DNA of 33,595 bases from CAYTNY01 sp964439215 (GTDB lineage Bacteria; Oederibacteriota; PGYV01; CAYTNY01). The stretch lies in contig CAYTNY010000018.1 in the NCBI GenBank assembly GCA_964439215.1, positions 1 to 33,595 of the forward strand, in the 5' to 3' direction. Shown one piece after another: positions 9,130 through 16,619 of this stretch. Numbering within the stretch: the first letter of the stretch is position 1; each line of letters starts with the position of its first letter. Both the position numbers and the translations under genes were made by a program. The notes beneath the pieces were generated by a model. It was not told where the DNA came from and did no database searches. It saw only the letters and a program-made list of their open reading frames with translations.

Positions 9130-9747
9130 TCACCTGCCGCAAATTTTATAAAAATTTTCGTATATTTTCAGCATTTCCTCGCCGCTTTTTTCCGGATGAA
9201 ACTGAAAACCATATACATTATCACGTGATATTGCCGATGTAAACAATGTTTTGCCGTACTCTGTCACTGTCAACACATCCCGCTCATCCGCGGGCCTCAC
9301 ATAATACGAATGAACAAAATAAGCCGGTTTTTTATCTTTTATGCCTTTTAAAATAAGATCGCTTTTTCTTTTTTCTATTGAATTCCAGCCCATGTGAGGA
9401 ACCTTTATCTTTCCTCTGAACGCGGTCGTAGATCCTTTTATGAATCCAAATCCTTTATGCTCGCCGAACTCCCTGCTTTTTTCCATAAGCAGCTGCATGC
9501 CCAGGCATATGCCGAGTATGGGAATTCCGGATTTCACCATTTCGGTTACAGCAGTGTAAAACTTTCTTTTTTTTATCTCTTTTACCGCATCCCCGAATGC
9601 CCCTACTCCGGGAAGCACTATTCCCGCGCAGTTTTTCAGGCTGCTGCCTGTTGATACGACTTTTACGGGCACATCTTTATTTTCAAGCGCCTTTACCACG
9701 CTGTGAAGATTTCCCATTCCGTAATCTATAACCGCAACCTTTTTCAT
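9130..9747 (-). CDS. hisH: Imidazole glycerol phosphate synthase, glutaminase subunit
   Basis: The 205-residue class I glutamine amidotransferase feeds ammonia to HisF. It starts KKVAVIDYGMGNLHSV, has GIVLPGVGAFGDAV, the nucleophile Cys in GICLGMQLL (about residue 80) and the catalytic His-Glu in FQFHPEKSG near the C-terminus. An open frame extends 14 codons upstream into hisB, but the ATG at 9747 matches the family start and overlaps the hisB stop by ATGA. It lies between hisB and hisA in the common HBHAF order, and 7 nt separate its stop from the hisA start. Confidence 0.95.
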   Translation of the reverse strand: MKKVAVIDYGMGNLHSVVKALENKDVPVKVVSTGSSLKNCAGIVLPGVGAFGDAVKEIKKRKFYTAVTEMVKSGIPILGICLGMQLLMEKSREFGEHKGFGFIKGSTTAFRGKIKVPHMGWNSIEKRKSDLILKGIKDKKPAYFVHSYYVRPADERDVLTVTEYGKTLFTSAISRDNVYGFQFHPEKSGEEMLKIYENFYKICGR

Positions 9748-10349
9748 TTTCCTATTCTTCCCTTTGTACTTGCGGCCGAATCCCCGCACACAGCAACAGC
9801 TTCGCGCAGAGAAACAGCAAGCCCTTTGAAAGCCGCTTCTATTATATGATGAGTATTTTTTCCTTTAAGCTGGTCAATATGCAGAGTGAGCGCGGCCCCC
9901 GAAGCAAAGCCTTTAAAGAATTCCTCTACAAGCTCCGTGTCAAAACTGCCTATTCTCTGTACTTTTAGATCCATATTTATGTCAGCATACGGCCGTCCTG
10001 AAATATCAAGAGCCACTCTTACAAGGGCCTCGTCAAGAATGCCGGCGGAACCGAACCTTTTTATGCCTTTTTTATCACCCAATGCCTCATTTACCGCCAT
10101 CCCCAGGGCAATTCCCGTATCTTCCGCAAGATGGTGCGAATCAATCTCAACATCCCCGGCTGCTTTTATTTTCATGCTTATTCCGCTGTGCCTGGACAGC
10201 TGTTCCAGCATATGCGTCAGAAAAGGCTCATTTGTATCAATGCTGTATTTGCCTCTGCCGTCAATTTTCAAGGTTATGTCTATTTCCGTTTCTTTTGTTT
10301 TTCTTTTCACTCTGCCTTTTCCGGTCATTGCTTTTGCCTTTTTTTTCAT
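9744..10349 (-). CDS. hisB: Imidazoleglycerol-phosphate dehydratase
   Basis: The 201-residue manganese enzyme dehydrates imidazole glycerol phosphate. It has the duplicated metal-binding motifs DSHHLAEDTGIALG (about residues 69-82) and THHIIEAAFKGLA (about 165-177), plus the first His in FLTHMLEQLSRHSG and the central DEALVRVALDISGRP. It is the single-domain form, without the histidinol-phosphate phosphatase domain fused in enterobacteria; that phosphatase is not in the window. The start is well set by GGGAGGAACG before the ATG. It lies 20 nt after hisC and overlaps hisH by 4 nt. Confidence 0.96.
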   Translation of the reverse strand: MKKKAKAMTGKGRVKRKTKETEIDITLKIDGRGKYSIDTNEPFLTHMLEQLSRHSGISMKIKAAGDVEIDSHHLAEDTGIALGMAVNEALGDKKGIKRFGSAGILDEALVRVALDISGRPYADINMDLKVQRIGSFDTELVEEFFKGFASGAALTLHIDQLKGKNTHHIIEAAFKGLAVSLREAVAVCGDSAASTKGRIGK

Positions 10350-10369
10350 TCGTTCCTCCCGTACATATT

Positions 10370-11410
10370 TCAGATGCCTTTTTCCAGAATCTTCATAACC
10401 GCTCTGTTTTCCGCGGGTTTTCCTACTGTTATGCGTATATATCCTTTAAGCGCCGGAAAAGAAAATGTCCGGACCGATATGCTGTGCTTTTCAAAAAGTT
10501 TTTTTGCTTTTGCCGCATTTCTTACTTTCACAAGAATAAAATTAGCGTCGCTGCCGGCGGTTTTGTATTTTTCTTTTATAAGCCCGGCCATGCGCTCTCT
10601 TTCTTTTATTATTTTATATATGCTGTCCTGCATCAGCTCTGTGTTTTCCAGAGCAATAACCGCAGCCTTTTGGGAAATACTGTTTATATTGTAAGGCATT
10701 CTGACTTTATTTACAACAGACACTATTTCAGGCGGCGCAGCCATATAACCCACTCTCAGACCCGCCATGGAGAAAGCCTTGGAAAACGTTCTCAAAACAA
10801 CGACATTTCTGTTTTTTTTCACCATATCAGAAAAAGTTTTTCCGCAGAACTCAAAATACGCCTCATCAACAACAACAATACCGCGCGCCGCGGAAATCAT
10901 TCTTTCTATCTTCCTGCGGGAGAAACAATTGCCGGTGGGATTGTTCGGATATCCCAAAACAGTCAGTTTTGTTCTTTTCTTCGCAGCTTCCCTCAGCATC
11001 ATTTTTTCATCCAGGTCAAAATTCTCCGTCAAAGGCACTTTAACCGCTGCTGCCCCGGCGATTTTCGCGGTAATCTCATACACTTCAAAACTAGGAACCG
11101 GTATTGCCACACGGTCCCCTTCAGATACAAACGACTGCATCAGGCATGATATAAGTTCATCCGAACCGTTGCCGACTGCTATGTATTCCGGTGTAAGTTT
11201 CATTTTCTTTGCCAGAGCCTTTTTCAGATCCCTGCACAAAGGATCAGGATACCTGTTAAAAGCTGTTTTTCCGGCGGCTTTAATAATTTTTCTTTTCACT
11301 TCCCGCGGAATATCATACGTGTTTTCATTCGCGTCAAGTTTATATTTTGTTTTTAAAAGAACAGGCTCGTACGGTTTAAGGCCTTTTATTTCTTTTCTTT
11401 GTTCGTCCAT
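10370..11410 (-). CDS. hisC: Histidinol-phosphate aminotransferase
   Basis: The 346-residue class I/II PLP aminotransferase transfers an amino group from glutamate to imidazole acetol phosphate. It has KLDANENTYDIP at the N-terminus, AVGNGSDELI, YPNNPTGN, VVVDEAYFEF and the PLP-binding Lys in LRTFSKAFSMAGLRVGY (about residue 210), then the substrate-binding Arg in GYIRITVG. The length is normal. The start ATG has AGGAGAGAAA before it and lies inside the 3' end of hisD, so the two genes share 35 nt in different frames, an unusually long overlap for this operon. It could also act on aromatic 2-oxo acids, as HisC does in some bacteria. Confidence 0.94.
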   Translation of the reverse strand: MDEQRKEIKGLKPYEPVLLKTKYKLDANENTYDIPREVKRKIIKAAGKTAFNRYPDPLCRDLKKALAKKMKLTPEYIAVGNGSDELISCLMQSFVSEGDRVAIPVPSFEVYEITAKIAGAAAVKVPLTENFDLDEKMMLREAAKKRTKLTVLGYPNNPTGNCFSRRKIERMISAARGIVVVDEAYFEFCGKTFSDMVKKNRNVVVLRTFSKAFSMAGLRVGYMAAPPEIVSVVNKVRMPYNINSISQKAAVIALENTELMQDSIYKIIKERERMAGLIKEKYKTAGSDANFILVKVRNAAKAKKLFEKHSISVRTFSFPALKGYIRITVGKPAENRAVMKILEKGI

Positions 11411-12659
11411 TTTCTCTCCTGACTTTGATGCTCATCATATGGTTCATCAGTGTTTCCGTGGATGCCATTTTTTCCGCATCTTCTCCGTAATATTCAAGAC
11501 TTTCTTTTCTGCATCTGACAATATGAGTATGTTTTATAAAATCCAGCACAGACAGCGCGGAAAAGAACTTTGATGTTCCGTTAGTGGGCAGTATATGATT
11601 CGCGCCGGCCATGTAGTCTCCGAACGCAACCGCGGATAGATTCCCGGCAAAAACAGCCGGTGCATTTGTTATTTTTTTTATAAATTCCCTGTCATTTTTA
11701 ACAAAAACACTTAAATGTTCGGGCCCTTTAAAATTAATTATCTCAGCCGCATCATCCATTTTATTCACTTTAACCAGAATCACGTCCATGGGCATGGTTT
11801 TCATCCTGCTTTTAAGCTCTTTTTCAATAAACCCGAGCAGCGCGCCGGAATCCGTAACAAGAAGAGAATGTCCGTTGACATGCTCCGCCTGAGCAAGCAG
11901 GTCATAGAGCACATATTCTTTAACAGCAGAATCATCAGCTGCTATTGTCACTTCGGACGGGCCGTTTAAGGCATCTATGCCGAACTCGCCCAGAAGATGT
12001 TTTTTTGCCATGGTTGAATATATATTGCCCGGACCAACGGCTTTATTTACTTTGGGGATCGTCCGCGTCCCGTAAGCAAGCGCCGCCATGGCATGAGCGC
12101 CGCCTGCTCTGTATATTTCCTTGACCCCGGTCATATCCGCGGCAGCCAGAACATAAGGATTTACTTCCCCTTCATACCTGGGAGGCGATACAATACATAT
12201 TCTTTTTACTCCCGCAATAACAGCGGGTATCGCGGCCATAAAAACAGTAGAAAAAAGAGGAGCCTGTCCTCCGGGTATATAGAGCCCCGCAGACTCAACC
12301 GGAATATATTTCTGTTCAATGGTATAGCCCTTATTCCTGTAAACATAGCCTTTTATATTGTCCATCTGCATCTTATGAAAATCTTTTATATTCTTTGCCG
12401 CTTTTTTCATTGCGGGAACAACGCTTTTATCAATTTTGGAATATGACTTTTTTATGGTTTCGGCAGGCACTTTCAGATCCCCGGGTTCTGTTCCGTCAAA
12501 TTTCTTTGTATATTTCCTTAGGGCCTTATCCCCGTTCTTTCTTACATCCTCAGATATCTTTATAATCGATTCCGGAACAGACATATCCATTTTATCCGCA
12601 TCAGATATAACGCGGAACACTTTTTTTCTGCTGCTGTTAAAATCCAGTTTTCGTATCAT
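11376..12659 (-). CDS. hisD: Histidinol dehydrogenase
   Basis: The 427-residue zinc enzyme oxidises L-histidinol to histidine with NAD in two steps, the last reactions of the pathway. Key parts are visible: PVESAGLYIPGGQAPL, RAGGAHAMAALAYG, AVGPGNIY, IDALNGPSEV, zinc ligands in LLAQAEH, the catalytic Glu-His in FKGPEHL, the zinc Asp and nearby His in FGDYMAGANHILPT, and a C-terminal zinc His in LMNHMMSIKVR. The usual AEHD reads AEHV here. It is the first gene of the his block, starting 220 nt after the PP2C gene, with GGAGAGAAG before the ATG. The basic C-terminal tail (RTKKRNKRP) overlaps hisC. Confidence 0.95.
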   Translation of the reverse strand: MIRKLDFNSSRKKVFRVISDADKMDMSVPESIIKISEDVRKNGDKALRKYTKKFDGTEPGDLKVPAETIKKSYSKIDKSVVPAMKKAAKNIKDFHKMQMDNIKGYVYRNKGYTIEQKYIPVESAGLYIPGGQAPLFSTVFMAAIPAVIAGVKRICIVSPPRYEGEVNPYVLAAADMTGVKEIYRAGGAHAMAALAYGTRTIPKVNKAVGPGNIYSTMAKKHLLGEFGIDALNGPSEVTIAADDSAVKEYVLYDLLAQAEHVNGHSLLVTDSGALLGFIEKELKSRMKTMPMDVILVKVNKMDDAAEIINFKGPEHLSVFVKNDREFIKKITNAPAVFAGNLSAVAFGDYMAGANHILPTNGTSKFFSALSVLDFIKHTHIVRCRKESLEYYGEDAEKMASTETLMNHMMSIKVRRENGRTKKRNKRP

Positions 12660-12879
12660 CTTCTCTCCGTTTATTTATGATCCGCCCCTGAAAATCAACT
12701 TTATCCGTTAATTTTTTCCGGCGCGGTATTTCAGAGTTATTGCTTTGAAATTTATTCTATATCAAATGCATTCAAAAATAAAGCCTATTTTAAATATCAT
12801 CCGCGGCGGCAGACGTAAATATGCGGGATTGCGCCGGTTATGTTTCGCGGCAGGGGCGTTTTGCTTTTTTCCGCCTGTA
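12660..12879. other. Gap upstream of hisD, probable his promoter region
   Basis: No gene is visible in these 220 nt. On the minus strand, TTTATT and TAGAAT 17 nt apart, in an A+T-rich stretch around 12751-12790, could be a weak promoter. The half nearer the PP2C gene is G+C-rich with several short GC inverted repeats that could form part of a terminator, but I see no convincing stem followed by a T-run. No histidine-rich leader peptide of the attenuator type is present. Confidence 0.35.
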
Positions 12880-15204
12880 TTATCTTCGTTCGTTTGAATA
12901 TTTTTTTCTTTTTGATACATTTGAAAGATTTACTCTCTTAAATTCATTTTCAATAAGTTTTACGTCTATTTTCTTTCCGAAGGTTTTGCTCATTTTTCTG
13001 GCAAAATCAGGAATACTCCACTCCGGGTGCTCTATGACTTTTTTCATCAGTTCTTTTTTCTCTTCAAACGCAAGATATCTCAATGCCGTTCTTTTCCCGC
13101 CTTTTGACGCTTTCTTCTGTGCTTTTATCTTCTTAAACGCTTTCATATCTATTCCGAGTTCTTTCTCAATTTCCCTGCTTTTCATTCCTTTTTTTCTGAG
13201 CTTTAATATATCCCTTTCAATCTTCTTGAGTACGGCATTGTCTGTTTTCTTTTCTTTTATTGCGACTATCGTAATATCGTCGTTCTGCGGGTAGCCTTTT
13301 GTAAATCCTTTTATTTCCTCATCCAGTTTTTCTATAAATTCAGCGGAAGAGAATCTGCCGTACTTTTTCACTGCCGCCACAAATCTTTTTTCGCCGAACT
13401 GCTCCCTTTGTCCGTTCATTGCTTCTGTTATACCGTCGGTATAAACCAGGAGCATATCGTCTTTTCTCAGTTTCAGCGACTCTTCCACCATTACTTTTCC
13501 GAAAAGACTTTCATCAGGAAGGCTTATGCCCAGCGGAAACCCTTTTGGTTTCACCCAGTATACTTTTTCTTCTTTGGCGCGGTACAGAAGAAGAGGATCG
13601 TGTCCGGCTGAAGCAAAATTTATTTTCCTGCTGATAGAGTCAAGAACAAGATAAAACGCGGTAACAAACATTCCTTTTTTCATGTCTTCTTTAACAAAAT
13701 TATTCACTTTGACAAGAACATTTCTCGCGGATTTATTGCCCTGCGCAACCAGTCTTACCGCTGTTCTGGTTATTGTCATAACCAGGGACCCGGGAACGCC
13801 TTTTCCCGCAACATCCGCCACCATAACGCCTATATGGCCCGGAGTTACTTTCATTATGTCATAATAGTCGCCGCCTACATCTTTTGCCGACCGGTAAAGC
13901 GAAGCTATGTCAAAACCTCCTGTATCCGGTATGTCTTTCGGCAGAAGAGTATGCTGTATTTCTTTTGCCACCGCAATTTCCTTCTGCACTCTTTCCTGTT
14001 CTATCAAAGACGCCTGTGCGCCTTTAAATTTTTTCGCCATATCATTAAAGGCATTTGCTATCTGCGAAAACTCATCCTCGCCCTCCATTTCGATCCTGTG
14101 GTCAAGACGGCCCTCGCCTATCGCCATCACTCCCTCGCGCAGCGAGTTGATCGGCCCCGTTATCAGGCCTATAAGGAAATAAATACCCAGCGCAGCCACG
14201 ACAAAGATCACACCCAGAGCAATCCAGTAATTAACCCTTTTCCCCTTAAATATTCCGCTCATGCTTTCCGCGGATATATAAAGATGCAGCTCGCCGAGAT
14301 CCCTGCCCTGAAAATAAAGAGGCTCCACAAACCTCATTGCTTCCCCGTTTTTTTCTTTGTAAAAAAGAACACGCACCTCGTCAACCACAGCTGAGCCTGT
14401 CCGTTCAGCCGGAAGGGATTTTTCTTTATAAAGCATTTCCGCGTTGTTATGCGCAACCACAAACCCATCGTTATTCAGTATGTAAATTTCGTCAATACTG
14501 CTGTTATTCTCTTTTATTTCCTTTAAAAGACTTATCACCGGAAGATAATTTGATTTCAGGAGATGCCCGGCAGTGCTTTGGGACAGACTCTGCACCATTT
14601 CCGCATTATACAGCATGAATTTTTCTTTCAGGCCCTGTTTTTCCGATTCGAGAAAATATAAATATACCCCGCCTATCAGAAGAAAAATAAAAATACTGGC
14701 CGTAAATATGAATTTTTCTTTTATGCTTCGGCTCGGCCTGAACATTTCCGCGGCTCTTGCGGCAAGAGACGGTTTTGTATGATATTTAACCAGTGTAAGT
14801 TCATTCCCGCGCTCAGTGGTTTTATAATCATTCTTATTGGTAAGTTTTCTTATTATCCAGAGCCCCAGCCCGCCTTTTTTTCCTATGTTCACATATCTGT
14901 TTATATTCGGCGTTTTAAAGGCATACCAGTTAAAAGAACGGCCCTTGTCTATGATTGTCATATACATGCCTTTTTTCCTGATCACAACTTCAAACGCCAT
15001 ATCCCCTTCTTTGTCGCGGTAGGCATGTTTTATTATATTGGCGCAGACTTCATCAATTACTATAAGTATATTATTCATATCCTTATAGGAAAAATTGTTT
15101 TCTTTGCATATTTCCACAAATCTGCTTTTAACGTCATTAACATAAGGAGTTTTTGCGGGATAAACAAAAGAATATTCCGCAAGATTTTTATTTTTTAATT
15201 TCAC
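12880..15204 (-). CDS. Membrane PP2C/SpoIIE-type phosphatase with N-terminal anti-sigma-type kinase domain
   Basis: The 774-residue signalling protein has an unusual domain order. Residues 5-140 are a GHKL/RsbW-type ATPase (DEVCANIIKHAY N-box, IIDKGRSF G1 box, GGLGLWIIRKL G2 box). A membrane helix (about 163-183), an extracytoplasmic sensor of about 140 residues and a second helix (about 327-349) follow. Then come HAMP (about 350-400), a coiled linker and a PP2C/SpoIIE phosphatase (about 425-655; DVGGDYYD, VADVAGKGVPGS, SAGHDPL, VYTDGITEA, NDDITIV). The last 110 residues are basic, with two helix-turn-helix-like segments. In partner-switching systems the kinase and phosphatase act in opposite directions on an anti-sigma antagonist (STAS) protein; here both lie in one chain. 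No STAS gene is in the window. The GTG start overlaps the upstream stop by GTGA. Confidence 0.85.
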   Translation of the reverse strand: MKLKNKNLAEYSFVYPAKTPYVNDVKSRFVEICKENNFSYKDMNNILIVIDEVCANIIKHAYRDKEGDMAFEVVIRKKGMYMTIIDKGRSFNWYAFKTPNINRYVNIGKKGGLGLWIIRKLTNKNDYKTTERGNELTLVKYHTKPSLAARAAEMFRPSRSIKEKFIFTASIFIFLLIGGVYLYFLESEKQGLKEKFMLYNAEMVQSLSQSTAGHLLKSNYLPVISLLKEIKENNSSIDEIYILNNDGFVVAHNNAEMLYKEKSLPAERTGSAVVDEVRVLFYKEKNGEAMRFVEPLYFQGRDLGELHLYISAESMSGIFKGKRVNYWIALGVIFVVAALGIYFLIGLITGPINSLREGVMAIGEGRLDHRIEMEGEDEFSQIANAFNDMAKKFKGAQASLIEQERVQKEIAVAKEIQHTLLPKDIPDTGGFDIASLYRSAKDVGGDYYDIMKVTPGHIGVMVADVAGKGVPGSLVMTITRTAVRLVAQGNKSARNVLVKVNNFVKEDMKKGMFVTAFYLVLDSISRKINFASAGHDPLLLYRAKEEKVYWVKPKGFPLGISLPDESLFGKVMVEESLKLRKDDMLLVYTDGITEAMNGQREQFGEKRFVAAVKKYGRFSSAEFIEKLDEEIKGFTKGYPQNDDITIVAIKEKKTDNAVLKKIERDILKLRKKGMKSREIEKELGIDMKAFKKIKAQKKASKGGKRTALRYLAFEEKKELMKKVIEHPEWSIPDFARKMSKTFGKKIDVKLIENEFKRVNLSNVSKRKKYSNERR

Positions 15205-16619
15205 TGTCCGCGCCCCTCTATTTCCCGCAGCATACGGCTTACATCCCTCAGGTTTTCTATCGCAAGTTTATTATACGGATCTATTTCAAGTATTTTATTC
15301 CAGTAATCGCGCGCGGCTTTATAATGCCCTTCCATATAGCTGCTCACGCCTTTTCTGTAAAGTTCAAGTATTTCATTGCTGTATTTTTCTTCCGGCGAAC
15401 GGTCAAGGAGGCCTTTTATAAAAGAACTGTAATACGAAGTATTTAAATAGGACGGATCCGCTTTTTTCACGGTTTCAAATTCCTCAAGCGCCATCTGCAG
15501 TTCGCCGTCACCGTAAGCCTCAAGTCCTTTTGAATAATGAAAAGCCTTGAAATACTCTTTTTGTACCGTTTCCCTCTGTATTTCTTTTCTCATTTCATCT
15601 ATTTCTTCTCTTAATTTTTTAAGCTCACGGCCGGCCATTAAACGCGCTTTGGCTTCTATTTTTCTCTGTTCATTAATCTCTTTTTCGGACCTTTTCTGCA
15701 GCATATCTTCCCCGAACATCAGTTTCAGGGACAGCATATGCCTGACACCCAGCTCCTGTATAAAAAAACCGTAATCAATGCCTGCTGTCTGAAATACCTT
15801 TATTCCCGCTCCAAGCGAAAAAGAACCTGCCGTATTATACCCGGCCCGCAGGCTGAATGACCTGAAAAACTCAGCTTCCAGGCCCGCCGCCGCTTCAAAC
15901 CCTTTATTTACCGGTATTTCCAAATCAAGATTTGCCAGTCCGCTTATATCTTCCGTAAAAATCCTGCCATAAGAAACCCCTGCAATATATCTTGCGGGAA
16001 ACGTATTATTTTCGCTTAAAAGTTTGATCCCCGGCTCTATTATATTTTTTATAACGATTCCCGCTCTTAAATACGAATCCTCTTTCTTAAAAACCTCATA
16101 AACCGATCCGATATCAAATCCAAATCCGCTGTCATTATAATCATACAGCGACTGATAATTTATTTTCAGCCCCGCACCGGCAAACAGCCGTCCGTCAAAA
16201 AAAACGTTCCCCCATCCCAGTATTGCTTCCAAAAGCAGCTGCGATGTGCTTCCGGCGTCCCCGCCGTAATTATCAGTAAGCGGTATATTATCCGTGCCTA
16301 TAGATACAACAGAAACCCCAAAGCTTCCAAAATCAAGAGTGGGAACGCCTGCGATAAAATAATTATAAAACGTATCCGCAAAAAGATTCATATATGCGCC
16401 CTGTATTTCATATTTCCTCAGGGTCTGCAGCATTGCGGGATTATAGAAAACACTGCTGCTGTCCTCCGCACCCGCTGAATAAGCTCCGCCCATGGTCTGA
16501 ACCCGCGTGCCCGCCCCTATATCAAAAGGAGGCGTTACCCCGCCCGATGCAGCCGCTGCCTGCCCCGTAAAAACAGTTATAAAAATTATACTTAAAAAAA
16601 ACAAAAATCTTTTTTTCAC
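15201..16619 (-). CDS. PorV/PorQ-like outer-membrane protein with C-terminal TPR
   Basis: This 472-residue protein has a signal peptide (about 1-23) and then the opening GAGTRVQTMGGAYSAGAEDS...FYNPAML. That opening is typical of PorV/PorQ-family and FadL-like barrels, which start with an early turn and an NPA motif. Barrel-like strands run to about 305. A charged coiled-coil of about 50 residues (Glu/Lys/Arg-rich) follows, and at least two TPR units lie at about 360-465 (ALEEFETVKKADP, AARDYWNKILEIDPYNKLAIENL). The C-terminal TPR would be periplasmic. PorV in Bacteroidetes works with type IX secretion, but no other type IX gene is here, so that role is not claimed. It overlaps rnr upstream and the phosphatase gene downstream by 4 nt each. 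Confidence 0.75.
   Translation of the reverse strand: MKKRFLFFLSIIFITVFTGQAAAASGGVTPPFDIGAGTRVQTMGGAYSAGAEDSSSVFYNPAMLQTLRKYEIQGAYMNLFADTFYNYFIAGVPTLDFGSFGVSVVSIGTDNIPLTDNYGGDAGSTSQLLLEAILGWGNVFFDGRLFAGAGLKINYQSLYDYNDSGFGFDIGSVYEVFKKEDSYLRAGIVIKNIIEPGIKLLSENNTFPARYIAGVSYGRIFTEDISGLANLDLEIPVNKGFEAAAGLEAEFFRSFSLRAGYNTAGSFSLGAGIKVFQTAGIDYGFFIQELGVRHMLSLKLMFGEDMLQKRSEKEINEQRKIEAKARLMAGRELKKLREEIDEMRKEIQRETVQKEYFKAFHYSKGLEAYGDGELQMALEEFETVKKADPSYLNTSYYSSFIKGLLDRSPEEKYSNEILELYRKGVSSYMEGHYKAARDYWNKILEIDPYNKLAIENLRDVSRMLREIEGRGQ

Noticed and set aside
10082..11149. Long plus-strand frame opposite hisB/hisC
   Set aside because: It is the antisense shadow of two well-identified genes; its product is Phe/Cys/His/Arg-rich, which is typical of such shadows.
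12660..12879. Histidine leader attenuator before hisD
   Set aside because: No run of His codons after a start codon and no alternating stems with a T-run were found.
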